Below, piece by piece: positions 17,638-26,658 of a stretch of DNA of 64,000 nucleotides. Source of the DNA: UBA2588 sp002339805 (GTDB lineage: Bacteria; Chloroflexota; Dehalococcoidia; Lucifugimonadales; UBA3495); NCBI GenBank assembly GCA_045562555.1, contig JBJKVO010000001.1, positions 62,001-126,000 on the forward strand, in the 5' to 3' direction. The position numbers and the translations under genes were made by a program. The notes below the pieces were generated by a model. The model was given only the letters and a program-made list of their open reading frames with translations. It was not told the DNA's origin and searched no databases. Position 1 is the stretch's first letter, and each line of letters begins with the position of its first letter.

Positions 17638-18786
17638 TTATTTTTTGAATCTTGAAGGTCTGTACTCTTCTAATTCAGGTATTTGTACTTTGTAGTTAAT
17701 TTCAGTTGCTACATACTCTCCAACTAATGCTGCTAATGTGACTCCACTGTGCATCACTGAAATATAAACATTACTCCAATTTTCGTCGTAACCTAATACT
17801 GGAAACTTATCTTCTGGCATGGGTCGATATCCCACAGGTTCAGCGATGGCGGTGGATGTATTAAGGTGAGGAAAATATTCAGTCAAATGTTTCAATAGGT
17901 CTTCAGCTTTCTCTTGGGAGTCATCATTTTGTTCATGATGATTGCCAATACCTCCTCGCTCATTGACCATTTGATAAGATCCGTCCACTCGTTGCCGAAT
18001 GTGCACTTCAGATTGTTCGTCGTTTCCCGTGTAGGTCCCGTCGCTTATAGCTGGGCTCATTATGATTCCGTTTATAGTTTTTGGTTGTGGGTCGGTCCAA
18101 GCTACTACACCTGGACTTTCTAATAAAGGTATGTAAATATCTAATAAGCCAGCAAGTTCTTGAGTTCCTGTGCCTGCGGCTATTATCACGGTATTACAGG
18201 CTATAGTTCCTGATGAGGTAATTACTCCAGTAATATTGTGAGTGTCAGAATCTTTCTCAAATCCTGTAACTGCGCAGTCGTTGATGATTTCACCATCATT
18301 TTCTCTAATATTAAATTGACAGGCATCTATAACTCGTTTGGGTTCTACATGCCCTTCGTTGGGGATATATTGTCCGAATGTCATATTTTTAATATGGATG
18401 GAAGGATTTTTTGCCTTAATGAACTCTTCATCCACGATTTGAACCGGATAATCCCAAGACTGCAACGTTTCTACACGTTGTCTAGCTAAATCTGCTCCTT
18501 CTTCACTGTTTTCCCATTTAGTAGTTCCATTAAGATCTAATCCAACTTCTGTTCCAAGTTGCTTCGCAAATTTTGGCCATTTATTTACGGATGACCTGCA
18601 TAAACTGTGATAGCCTATAGGGCTTTTTGATGAAGCATTCACCCAGGCGAATGAATGTGCTGAACAAGACTCCTGAAAAGGACCTTTATCTATTATGATA
18701 ACCTTGTTACCTAAGCTTGATAATTGGAAACCTATTGAGCTGCCGATTATTCCACCCCCTATTATCGCCACAGTTTTATTTTCCAT
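17638..18786 (-). CDS. FAD-dependent oxidoreductase, DAO family (first of tandem pair)
   Basis: DAO-type flavoprotein of 382 residues, paralogous to its downstream neighbour. Seen: AIIGGGIIGSSIGFQL for FAD binding, FAWVNASSKSPIGYHSLC, VIAAGTGTQELAG, VGYRPMPEDKFPVLGY and VMHSGVTLAALVGEY. AGGAG lies nine bases before ATG. The two genes are three bases or so apart and probably arose by tandem duplication. The pair sits beneath an FMN alpha-hydroxyacid oxidase, which suggests oxidation of small alpha-substituted acids or amines. Confidence 0.87.
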   Translation of the reverse strand: MENKTVAIIGGGIIGSSIGFQLSSLGNKVIIIDKGPFQESCSAHSFAWVNASSKSPIGYHSLCRSSVNKWPKFAKQLGTEVGLDLNGTTKWENSEEGADLARQRVETLQSWDYPVQIVDEEFIKAKNPSIHIKNMTFGQYIPNEGHVEPKRVIDACQFNIRENDGEIINDCAVTGFEKDSDTHNITGVITSSGTIACNTVIIAAGTGTQELAGLLDIYIPLLESPGVVAWTDPQPKTINGIIMSPAISDGTYTGNDEQSEVHIRQRVDGSYQMVNERGGIGNHHEQNDDSQEKAEDLLKHLTEYFPHLNTSTAIAEPVGYRPMPEDKFPVLGYDENWSNVYISVMHSGVTLAALVGEYVATEINYKVQIPELEEYRPSRFKK

Positions 18787-18826
18787 ATGTTCAAACTCCT
18801 AAGTTTATAAATTAAATGAGATGCTT

Positions 18827-19900
18827 TTATTGTATACGTTTTTTGGGCATATTAACCCATGAGCTCATTTCGTGTGGTTCTGTGGTGGGCATGGCTTCAC
18901 ATACGTATTTGTTATCTATAGATGGTATGTCTGTAACTCCTAGTAACTTCATTGTGATTTCAATTTCTTGTTTTAAAATACTTAATACCCTGATTAGGCC
19001 GTCAGAACCGTTAGCTGCAATTCCCCATCCTTGCATCTTTCCTATTGCTACTGCATCTGCGCCAAGTGCTATAGCTTTTATCACATCACTTCCTCGTTGA
19101 ATGCCGCCATCCAATACAATTGGGATTTCTCCTTCTACATTGTCACTAATTGCAGGTAACATATCTAAGGTTCCTAAGCCGTGATCTAGTTGTCTTCCAC
19201 CATGATTGGATATCCAGATGACGTCAACTCCATGTTCAACAGCTAGTTTGGCATCTTCAGGTGTAGCTATGCCTTTGACAATTAATGGAAGTTTACAATA
19301 GTTTTTTATCATGTCTAATGTTTCCCAAGTGACTGAGGCTTGCCAGTGAGGTTCCGGGGGGCTTCTTCTCGACATGGGTACCCACCGGCTAAGCATAGGC
19401 CTTTCTCTAAGACTATAACTCGCAGAGTCCACAGTTATACAGAGTGCTTTATATCCTGCTTCTGTGATACGGTCTATCATATTTTTGATCCATTCCCAGT
19501 CGCCGTGTATGTATAGCTGATAGAACTTTGTATTATTAGCACTAGATGCGGTCTCTTCGAGGGAAGGTTCTGTTACAGAACTCACTACATGTATTGTTGA
19601 CAGTTCTTCAGCGGCTTTTGATACTGCGACTGCTGCATCCGAATGAAATACCTGTAGAGATCCAATAGGCGCCATAATAATAGGTAGATCAATCTTATAA
19701 CCTAGAATAGAACTGGTAAGATCAACTGTTGATACATCAACTAAAACCCTAGGCTGGAATGCTATTCGATCAAAAGCTAGACGATTTCGTCGCATAGTAG
19801 TTTCTGATTCCGTCGCTCCAACAAGGTAGTTCCATGGACCGTCTGCCAGATTTTGCCTGGCTCTTTGAATGATTTCTTCGTTTGTAACAAATTGCTCCAT
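18827..19900 (-). CDS. FMN-dependent alpha-hydroxyacid oxidase/dehydrogenase (LldD/glycolate oxidase family)
   Basis: Oxidises an L-2-hydroxy acid to the 2-oxo acid with FMN; TIM-barrel, 357 residues. Seen: NYLVGATESETTMRRNR near the N-terminus, the FMN-binding PIIMAPIGS, LPLIVKGIATPEDAKLAVE with the flavin-contact Lys, and the catalytic segment IWISNHGGRQLDHG bearing His and Arg. VLDGGIQRGSDVIKAIALGA binds phosphate. The physiological acid (lactate, glycolate, mandelate) cannot be decided. It is the first gene of the minus-strand oxidase trio, divergent from the amidohydrolase cassette. Confidence 0.9.
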   Translation of the reverse strand: MEQFVTNEEIIQRARQNLADGPWNYLVGATESETTMRRNRLAFDRIAFQPRVLVDVSTVDLTSSILGYKIDLPIIMAPIGSLQVFHSDAAVAVSKAAEELSTIHVVSSVTEPSLEETASSANNTKFYQLYIHGDWEWIKNMIDRITEAGYKALCITVDSASYSLRERPMLSRWVPMSRRSPPEPHWQASVTWETLDMIKNYCKLPLIVKGIATPEDAKLAVEHGVDVIWISNHGGRQLDHGLGTLDMLPAISDNVEGEIPIVLDGGIQRGSDVIKAIALGADAVAIGKMQGWGIAANGSDGLIRVLSILKQEIEITMKLLGVTDIPSIDNKYVCEAMPTTEPHEMSSWVNMPKKRIQ

Positions 19901-20020
19901 TAAGTGCTCACTTTATTTCAATGTAATAGTTTCATTTTTAACTATGAATTTAGTTATGCTTAATTTTACATAAATGGTAATATTTAGCTAGTTGTATAAA
20001 TGACTTTCATGGAGGGAATT

Positions 20021-21037
20021 ATGCCGTATGGAGATTTAGAGTGGTTGGCTCTTACACAGGAAGAAACAATCGAACCTGATTTGCCGATTTGTGACCCACA
20101 TCATCATTTTTGGGATTACAGATCAATCAGAATTCCATATCAAAGATATCTTCTGCATGAATTAATCGCAGATATAAGTAGTGGACATAACGTCAAATCT
20201 ACAGTTTTTATAGAGACCACAGCTATGTATAAATTGGATGGCCCTGTGGAATTACGTTCTGTTGGAGAAGTAGAATTCGTTCAGGGATTAGCTGCTGCTA
20301 GCGCGAGTGGCATCTACGGAGACTATAGAGCTGCAGCTGCAATAGTTGGTAAAGCTGACTTGAACTTGGGTGAGAAAGTTGAAACCGTTTTGGATGCCTT
20401 GAAAGCAGCAAGTCCAAATAGATTTAGAGGTATCAGATATGCATGTGGATGGGACGCCCATCCAGAGGTAGAAAATCGTGCTAAGAAAGAGCAATTACTT
20501 GACCCGATATTCAGAGAAGGAGCTAAAGTATTAGCTAAGAAGGGTCTCACATTGGATAATACCGTTTATTTCCCTCAACTCCCTGAATTGGCTGATTTTG
20601 CTAAAGCCATTCCTGATTTGACCATTGTATCTAACCACATAGGAGGACTTTTACGAGTTGGACCTTATGGTGATAGAGATGATGAGGTTATATCTCAATG
20701 GAAAAAGAATATAGATATTTTGGCGGAATGTCCAAATGTGTTTATGAAATTAGGTGGGTTAGGACAACCAAGGTATGGTTTTGACTGGTACACAAGAGAA
20801 AAACCTATTGATTCTATGAGTCTAGCTGAGGATTTAGCACCTCTGCTTGAATATTGTATTGAAAAGTTTGGTCCAGATAGGTGCATGTTTGAATGCAATT
20901 TCCCTCCAGATAAAGTTTCTTATTCGTTTAATGTCCTGTATAACGCGTTCAAGTTATTATCTAAAGACTATTCTGCATCAGAGAGAGCAGCACTCTTTCA
21001 CGACACAGCCGTGAAAGTTTATAACATAAATGAATGA
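20021..21037 (+). CDS. amidohydrolase family protein (Amidohydro_2, lactonase-like)
   Basis: TIM-barrel metal hydrolase of the PF04909 group, 338 residues. The N-terminal metal motif CDPHHHFWDYR is characteristic of lactone hydrolases in this group, which includes 2-pyrone-4,6-dicarboxylate hydrolase (LigI). Other candidate ligands are the VSNHIGG His and the Asp in a late strand (MFECNFPPDK). The start is ATG at 20021 because GGAGGG lies four bases before it; an in-frame ATG at 20000 has no such site. It overlaps the aldolase gene by eight bases, so they are probably translationally coupled. Confidence 0.85.
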   Translation: MPYGDLEWLALTQEETIEPDLPICDPHHHFWDYRSIRIPYQRYLLHELIADISSGHNVKSTVFIETTAMYKLDGPVELRSVGEVEFVQGLAAASASGIYGDYRAAAAIVGKADLNLGEKVETVLDALKAASPNRFRGIRYACGWDAHPEVENRAKKEQLLDPIFREGAKVLAKKGLTLDNTVYFPQLPELADFAKAIPDLTIVSNHIGGLLRVGPYGDRDDEVISQWKKNIDILAECPNVFMKLGGLGQPRYGFDWYTREKPIDSMSLAEDLAPLLEYCIEKFGPDRCMFECNFPPDKVSYSFNVLYNAFKLLSKDYSASERAALFHDTAVKVYNINE

Positions 21038-21764
21038 TTATGGTTTAGATATGCTTATAAATGAGAACAGAGAAAAGTTAAAAAGCGTTAGTACTGCTAC
21101 TATTTCGACAGTGTTGTTTAAACGAGGTTTACGGAATGCATTTATGATGGGGCCCAAACCTATGAATGATACTGACTTTTCTATGGTAGGAGAGGCCTAT
21201 ACTTTGCGGTACATCCCTGCTCGCGAAGACATAGACGTCTTGAGTGTATTTGAAGATACGAAACATCCGCAGAGGAAGGGAGTAGAAGAATGTCCTGTTG
21301 GTCATGTAATGGTTATTGATAGTAGAGGTGATACCAGTGCTGCATCAGCAGGAAATATATTGGTTACACGGTTAATGGTACGGGGGACAGCTGGAATAGT
21401 TACAGACGGTGGTTTCAGAGACTCTGCAGATATTGCTAAATTGCAATTTCATGCATATCAATCTAGCGCTTCTGCCCCTACTAATTTGACTAAACACCAT
21501 GCTGTTGACTTGAATGTCCCTATCGGATGTGGCGGAGTTGCTGTCTATCCAGGGGATATAATAGTGGGAGACGGAGATGGAGTCATAGTTATACCCCAGG
21601 AAATCTGTAATGAAGTTGCAGCTGAAGCGTATGATATGACTATTTTTGAGAATTTTGTTGAGGATCGTGTAAAGAAAAATCATACTATATTTGGGCTTTA
21701 TCCCCCTACGGATCCTAATACGAAATTAGAATTTGAGAAATGGCTGAAATCAGGAGGAGTGTAA
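21030..21764 (+). CDS. RraA-family aldolase-like protein (HMG/CHA aldolase type)
   Basis: Protein of 244 residues in the RraA-like/4-hydroxy-4-methyl-2-oxoglutarate aldolase family. The diagnostic segment GIVTDGGFRDSADIAKL provides the Arg-Asp that binds pyruvate and metal in class II aldolases of this family (LigK/ProA). IGCGGVAVYPGDIIVGDGDGV is the second conserved block. True RraA is shorter (about 160 residues) and regulates RNase E; the length and context here favour the aldolase. It overlaps the amidohydrolase by eight bases and ends with AGGAGGAG, the ribosome-binding site of the next gene. Confidence 0.83.
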   Translation: MNDYGLDMLINENREKLKSVSTATISTVLFKRGLRNAFMMGPKPMNDTDFSMVGEAYTLRYIPAREDIDVLSVFEDTKHPQRKGVEECPVGHVMVIDSRGDTSAASAGNILVTRLMVRGTAGIVTDGGFRDSADIAKLQFHAYQSSASAPTNLTKHHAVDLNVPIGCGGVAVYPGDIIVGDGDGVIVIPQEICNEVAAEAYDMTIFENFVEDRVKKNHTIFGLYPPTDPNTKLEFEKWLKSGGV

Positions 21765-22946
21765 TTGAGTGGTAACAAAGATGATATTAAATCTAAAGTA
21801 GATTTGTCTAATTGGAGATTTCCTCCATATAACAGGTGGGCGTTTCAGAATGTTTCTGAATTAGTAGAATCAGTTGATATCGACAATGATCCTTCTGATA
21901 TATGGAATCTACCTGAAAACCTACAATCCATTGAACATATTTTAGTTCAAGGAAATGACGGTTCAGATATTTCTTTTGATCAATTCCTAGATCAGAGTTT
22001 TACTGATGGTTTCATTGTAATTAAAGATCAAGAAATTGTTTATGAAAGATATTTCAATGGGATGAATAAAGATTCAAAGCATATATTGATGTCTGTTTCA
22101 AAATCAGTATTGGGCGCAGTAACAGGTATATTAATTGATAGAAAAGACATAGATGCTAGTAGTCTGATAGGAGAGTGTTTGCCCGAACTGAAGGATTCAG
22201 GATATTCAGATTGTACGGTTCAGAATCTTTTGGACATGACTGCGGCGGTCGATTTTGAAGAAGATTACTATGCAACCTCTGGACCAATGATAGCTTATAG
22301 AAGATCAACGAATTGGGATCCCCCACAGAGTGATACGGGTGCTGAGCAGGACTTAAAGTTATTTTTGGCAGACATGGGTAAAAGATCTGACCCCCATGGG
22401 CAGATCTTTAAATATACTTCTCCAAATAGTGATTTATTGGGATGGGTGATAGAGCGTTCTATTGGGAGAAAATTTCAAGATGTGATGTCAGAGGTGTTAT
22501 GGAAACCTATGGGAGCAAATGATTCTGCCTTTGTAACGATTGACTCTTCTGGTTCACCTAGAACCGCAGGCGGCATAAATATGTCATTGAGAGATTTGGC
22601 ATTGCTAGGTAATGTGGTAGCTAATGGAGGATATAGAGATAAAAAACAAATAATTTCAAACAGATGGTTAGGTCAATTATTTGACGGTGATAAGAGAGCT
22701 TGGGAGTCAGGAAACTTCGCTGAATATTTTAATGGCATGCCAATTACTTATAGGAACCAATGGTATACATTGCACCAAACAAATCCAATTGTGTTCTGTG
22801 TTGGTATTTACGGGCAATATATGTTTGTTGATGTTAATAACAAAATAGTTATAGCTAAATTTTCATCTCAAGAATATCCGTTGGATCCTGACCAGAAAAA
22901 AGTTATGTCTAATGCATGTCTTAGTATCATTAAAGAAATCACATAA
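21765..22946 (+). CDS. class-C beta-lactamase-family serine hydrolase
   Basis: Serine hydrolase of the beta-lactamase/esterase EstB/6-aminohexanoate-dimer hydrolase group, 393 residues. The active-site S-x-x-K is in LMSVSKSVLG near residue 112. A Tyr of the usual Y-x-N type lies in the FKYTSPNSDLLGW segment. There is no N-terminal signal peptide, so it probably acts in the cytoplasm on an ester or amide. The start is TTG placed directly after the aldolase stop, supported by AGGAGGAG at 21752-21759. It is part of the cassette with the amidohydrolase and aldolase. Confidence 0.85.
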   Translation: MSGNKDDIKSKVDLSNWRFPPYNRWAFQNVSELVESVDIDNDPSDIWNLPENLQSIEHILVQGNDGSDISFDQFLDQSFTDGFIVIKDQEIVYERYFNGMNKDSKHILMSVSKSVLGAVTGILIDRKDIDASSLIGECLPELKDSGYSDCTVQNLLDMTAAVDFEEDYYATSGPMIAYRRSTNWDPPQSDTGAEQDLKLFLADMGKRSDPHGQIFKYTSPNSDLLGWVIERSIGRKFQDVMSEVLWKPMGANDSAFVTIDSSGSPRTAGGINMSLRDLALLGNVVANGGYRDKKQIISNRWLGQLFDGDKRAWESGNFAEYFNGMPITYRNQWYTLHQTNPIVFCVGIYGQYMFVDVNNKIVIAKFSSQEYPLDPDQKKVMSNACLSIIKEIT

Positions 22947-22996
22947 ATAATATTATATAAACCAGATAATTCTGGGAACCGAAAATAGGAGGAATC

Positions 22997-24664
22997 ATGG
23001 CAGAAATTATGACCGGTAAGATGGCTTTGTTAGAAATGCTTAAGGCAGAGGGAGTAACGCATATATTTGGGAATCCAGGGACTAGTGAGGCCCCTATAAT
23101 TGATATGCTGCCTGACTATCCTGAATTCACTTATATTATGGCTCTTCAGGAAAGCGTTGCGGTTGGAATGGGTGAAGCTTACGCTCGCGCAACTCAGAAA
23201 CCTTCTTTGGTAAGTTTGCACGTAGATAGTGGCCTTGCAAACGGAATAGCGTTGATGTTAGATGCCCTAAATTCAGGAACTCCAATGGTGGTCACTTCTG
23301 CTAACTACGATATCCGGAAAGTAGTTGAAGGAACCACAGATTTAGCGGAACTGGTCAAACCAGTAACAAAATGGTCAATTCAGCTCACTCATCCAGATCA
23401 AATACCAGGCGCAATCAGAAGAGCATTCAATGAGGCAAACACTCATCCGAAAGGTCCTGTTTATATTGGGTTAACTGCTAATGCATTAGAAGATTCTGCA
23501 GAAATGAATATCATACCTTCAAGATATGTGTCCGATAAAATAAGACCTGATTTGGATAGTATAGAAGAGGCATCTGATGCATTGGTCAATGCTGATAATC
23601 CGGTTTTGATAGTGGGGGATCGTGTTTCTGATGATGGGGCAGTTGATGAGGCAGTAAAGTTAGCCGAAATGCTTGGATTGCCTGCATATCAGTTCAGAGG
23701 CGCAGAGGTTTCATTTCCAACGACTCATCAGCAATACCTAGGAGTCTTGAATTTACGAGCTTCTGCTAATAGAGAGTATTTAAGGTCCTGTGACACAGTA
23801 CTTACTGTAGGAATGAATTCATTTGAAGAATTGTTTTATTGGGGTGACGTGATTTTAAGCGAAAAATCCACATTGATACATATAGATTCCTCAGCGGTCA
23901 ATATAGGGAAATCTGAACCTACTCATATAGGGATTATATCCCATTGTAAAACAGGACTTCAGGAACTGAATCATAATATTTCTGACAAAATTAAGACTCT
24001 CGATTCGTCAGTTATAGAGAATAGGCTGCGCCGTACACTAGATGATAAAAAGTACAAACAAGATTCTTTTGTTGAGAGCACCAAAAGCAAATGGAATCAT
24101 AAGCCAATGTCTGTTGCTCGTATGATGCATGAATTTGTATCCGGATTACCAGAAAACGCAGTTGTAGTAGATGATTCTATTAGTAATAGAGGGATTGTAA
24201 GAGAATATTTAGAAGGTGTTGAAAGAGGTGACATCGTTGGATACAGAGGCCAATCGATTGGTGGAGGCATGGGAGTAACGATGGGTGCCCAATGTGGTTA
24301 TCCAGACAGGAAAGTGTTTGGTCTGATCGGGGATGGTTCAGCTATGATGACTGTTCAAGGTCTTTGGACTGCAGTGAATGACAATATACCTTGCGTGTTT
24401 GTAATTCTCAATAATGGCATGTACAGGGTATTGAAAGTCAATTTTAATATATATCAACAGGATATACTGAATGTAGAGCCTGCTGGTGGGAGTTTACCTT
24501 ATTCAGATTTTCCTAGCCCATTTGATATGGCAGCGATAGCGCGAAGTATGGGGATGGAATCAGAAAGAATTACGGACCCTGAAGATATAAAAGATGCGGT
24601 AATTCGTGCTTCTAAATCTGATAAACCTATGCTGTTAGATATTGTGATAGATGGTTCATTGTAA
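22997..24664 (+). CDS. thiamine-diphosphate-dependent decarboxylase/synthase (benzoylformate decarboxylase-like)
   Basis: ThDP enzyme of 555 residues. The N-terminal domain has GVTHIFGNPGTSE and ALQESVAVGMGEAYAR, giving the ThDP-activating Glu. The C-terminal cofactor motif is GDGSAMMTV followed about 20 residues on by ILNNGMY. VSLHVDSGLANGIA places a His as in benzoylformate decarboxylase. Acetolactate synthase and oxalyl-CoA decarboxylase share the fold. TAGGAGGAATC precedes the ATG. It is the last gene of the plus-strand cassette; a 2-oxo-acid substrate is likely. Confidence 0.85.
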   Translation: MAEIMTGKMALLEMLKAEGVTHIFGNPGTSEAPIIDMLPDYPEFTYIMALQESVAVGMGEAYARATQKPSLVSLHVDSGLANGIALMLDALNSGTPMVVTSANYDIRKVVEGTTDLAELVKPVTKWSIQLTHPDQIPGAIRRAFNEANTHPKGPVYIGLTANALEDSAEMNIIPSRYVSDKIRPDLDSIEEASDALVNADNPVLIVGDRVSDDGAVDEAVKLAEMLGLPAYQFRGAEVSFPTTHQQYLGVLNLRASANREYLRSCDTVLTVGMNSFEELFYWGDVILSEKSTLIHIDSSAVNIGKSEPTHIGIISHCKTGLQELNHNISDKIKTLDSSVIENRLRRTLDDKKYKQDSFVESTKSKWNHKPMSVARMMHEFVSGLPENAVVVDDSISNRGIVREYLEGVERGDIVGYRGQSIGGGMGVTMGAQCGYPDRKVFGLIGDGSAMMTVQGLWTAVNDNIPCVFVILNNGMYRVLKVNFNIYQQDILNVEPAGGSLPYSDFPSPFDMAAIARSMGMESERITDPEDIKDAVIRASKSDKPMLLDIVIDGSL

Positions 24665-24672
24665 GTAGCGTT

Positions 24673-24888
24673 CTAGTTAGTAATCATATCTAGTATGTTA
24701 CTGAATATCCCAGAATTTTGGCGCTTGTAAAATTCCGTGTATCCACATTCTGTACATGATACAAATGTAAATGCGCGGTTTTGCACATTTAAAATTTTCG
24801 TTAAGAAACCGCCTGTAACTCGCATGTTGCCTTCTTCATATGAAGTATTTCCACATTTATCACAGGCGTATGAAATATTATGTTTCAT
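24673..24888 (-). CDS. small zinc-ribbon nucleic-acid-binding-type protein
   Basis: 71-residue protein with two C-x-x-C knuckles, Cys9/Cys12 (YACDKCGN) and Cys45/Cys48 (SCTECGY), spaced as in the zinc-ribbon family PF09855. The segment GFLTKILNVQNRAFTFV between them is typical. It probably binds one zinc; its cellular role is not known. The 5' part of the gene, with its ribosome-binding site, is repeated immediately upstream in a perfect 122-bp duplication. The original ribosome-binding site is AAGG, nine bases before ATG. Confidence 0.83.
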   Translation of the reverse strand: MKHNISYACDKCGNTSYEEGNMRVTGGFLTKILNVQNRAFTFVSCTECGYTEFYKRQNSGIFSNILDMITN

Positions 24889-25022
24889 GGCAATTAACCT
24901 TTTTGCACATTTAAAATTTTCGTTAAGAAACCGCCTGTAACTCGCATGTTGCCTTCTTCATATGAAGTATTTCCACATTTATCACAGGCGTATGAAATAT
25001 TATGTTTCATGGCAATTAACCT
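24779..25022. repeat. perfect 122-bp tandem duplication
   Basis: Bases 24779-24900 and 24901-25022 are identical, head to tail. Each copy holds the 5' end of the zinc-ribbon gene (36 codons), its ATG and its ribosome-binding site. Length is not a multiple of three. Complete identity means it is very recent, under conversion, or an assembly artefact. Confidence 0.95.
24894..25010 (-). pseudogene. truncated duplicate of the zinc-ribbon gene
   Basis: The upstream copy starts with the same ATG and 36 codons as the intact gene. Then the repeat junction shifts the frame and it ends after Lys-Gly at a TAA. The 38-residue product has only the first C-x-x-C pair and cannot complete a zinc ribbon. Its stop lies just upstream of the intact gene's start, so it could act as a translated leader. 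Confidence 0.75.
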
Positions 25023-25127
25023 TGTGGGATTATATATACCAATTAGAATCTAAAAACTATTATAATAATAAAGAATAGATAAATAACATAAAAAAACAAC
25101 TCAAAAAAATTCATTATTTAATTTCAA

Positions 25128-26249
25128 ATGTCAGAAATATCAACATCAATTCGTAAAGACATATCGCTCTATTGTTCTAGTTGCGGAGCTACTTTTATCC
25201 CTGATATGCGGTTGTTAGCTTGCAATATGTGTCAAGAGCCTTTATTGGTTAAATACCAAGAAATTTCAACAAGTCCTCATATGGAGATTCCTGTTGATTC
25301 ATGTGACGTACTCGTTAGTTTAGGTGAAGGAAATACTCCGGTAGTTAAAATGGATCAGTTGCGGAAGAGATTATCCTGCGGTGAGGTATTTGGGAAGCTA
25401 GAATTCATGAATCCTACAGGATCTTTTAAAGACCGAGGAACTGCAATGATGATTTCGGTAGCCAAAGGATTTAATATCGCTAGCTTGGTAGAAGATTCTT
25501 CTGGCAATGCAGGGTCATCGGTCGCCGCTTATTGCACTAAAGCAGATATCACAGCACATATTTTTGTACCTAGTTCTGCTCCCAAGCCAAAACTGGATCA
25601 GATATCCGTATATGGCGCTATCACGCACAAGATTGAAGGAACACGAGAAATGGTTACAGATGCTGCTTCAAATTTTGTTGAAGAAAAAGGATACGTGTAC
25701 GGTGCTCATAAATTAAGTCCATATTTTTTAGAAGGCACCAAAACATTTGCTTATGAGATCGCAAGACATAATTCGGGGGAAATGCCAGATCATTTAATTA
25801 TGCCCGTTGGCAACGGCAGTTTATATATCGGGGCCTGGTTAGGTTTCAAGGAACTTATATTTAAAGGTGTGATATCAAAAATTCCGAAGATGCATGTAGT
25901 ACAAGCTGAGGCCGTTAAACCCTTGGTTAACCAGTTCGAAGGGAATGATAATAAGGATCCTGTTGGAACCACAGTCGCCGGAGGCATATCAGTTAGTAGT
26001 CCTCCTCGATCAAAGCTGATTGGAGAAATTTTAGTTGAAACCGGAGGGCACGCCGCAGCAGTAGATGACGAAGCTATTTTAGAATGGCAAAAGATTCTGG
26101 CTCAAGAGAATGGAATATATTGTGAACCGACATCTTCGTCTGCATTTGCAGGATTGGATTATTTTATTCGAAATGGAGTTATTACAAAAAAAGAAAGCGT
26201 GCTAGTAGCTGTAACTGGTTTTGGTTTGAAAGATAACCTTTACATATAG
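25128..26249 (+). CDS. thrC: threonine synthase
   Basis: PLP fold-type II enzyme converting O-phosphohomoserine to threonine, 373 residues. An N-terminal zinc-ribbon-like C-x-x-C pair lies at Cys16/Cys19 and Cys32/Cys35. The Schiff-base Lys is in NPTGSFKDRGT, and the phosphate/PLP loops are EDSSGNAGSS and PVGNGSLY. Catalytic and substrate motifs fit the plant/archaeal-type threonine synthase of about 350-400 residues. A threonine-synthase-like lyase is the main alternative. It stands alone on its strand, 105 bases after the tandem duplication. Confidence 0.85.
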   Translation: MSEISTSIRKDISLYCSSCGATFIPDMRLLACNMCQEPLLVKYQEISTSPHMEIPVDSCDVLVSLGEGNTPVVKMDQLRKRLSCGEVFGKLEFMNPTGSFKDRGTAMMISVAKGFNIASLVEDSSGNAGSSVAAYCTKADITAHIFVPSSAPKPKLDQISVYGAITHKIEGTREMVTDAASNFVEEKGYVYGAHKLSPYFLEGTKTFAYEIARHNSGEMPDHLIMPVGNGSLYIGAWLGFKELIFKGVISKIPKMHVVQAEAVKPLVNQFEGNDNKDPVGTTVAGGISVSSPPRSKLIGEILVETGGHAAAVDDEAILEWQKILAQENGIYCEPTSSSAFAGLDYFIRNGVITKKESVLVAVTGFGLKDNLYI

Positions 26250-26358
26250 GTTGTTGATGAACAAGTATATAATTGTAATGGAGTATTAGATTAGGAATAA
26301 TATTTATACGATTCGTATCTATATACAAGTATAAATTAAAACGTTTGGAGGATTTTAT

Positions 26359-26655
26359 ATGTACGGTACTATTTTCAATATTAAAGTTAAAGAAGGTCAT
26401 GAACAGTCACTGCTAGATATGTTCACCCAATCAGAGCGTGTGCCAAAAGGTATGGTTGCTTGGTTCCTAATGGATCCTGATGAAGATAAAGACTGGATAG
26501 GGGTAGCAATTTTTGAGAGTAAAGAAGCTCATTTGTCGAATGCTAATGATCCTGAACAGGGAGCTCAATTCACACAGCTTATGGAACACCTGGAAGAAGA
26601 ACCCAAGTGGACAGATGGAACTTTTGTGATATCTGAGATCGTACAGAAGGGATAA
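26359..26655 (+). CDS. small ABM-type (dimeric alpha-beta barrel) protein
   Basis: 98-residue protein with a ferredoxin-like pattern matching antibiotic-biosynthesis-monooxygenase/YgiN-like proteins. It begins MYGTIFNIKVKEGHEQSLL, continues with GVAIFESKEAH, and has a helix rich in Gln/Glu. Such proteins form dimers that act as cofactor-free monooxygenases or isomerases. GGAGG lies seven bases upstream of the ATG. The spacer before it carries a 9-bp direct repeat ACAAGTATA and a small palindrome ATACGATTCGTAT. Function is not assignable. Confidence 0.72.
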   Translation: MYGTIFNIKVKEGHEQSLLDMFTQSERVPKGMVAWFLMDPDEDKDWIGVAIFESKEAHLSNANDPEQGAQFTQLMEHLEEEPKWTDGTFVISEIVQKG

Positions 26656-26658
26656 ATT

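Noticed and set aside
26269..26337. Repeated ACAAGTATA boxes before the ABM-type gene as an operator
   Set aside because: Only two 9-bp matches 52 bases apart in very AT-rich DNA; insufficient to call.
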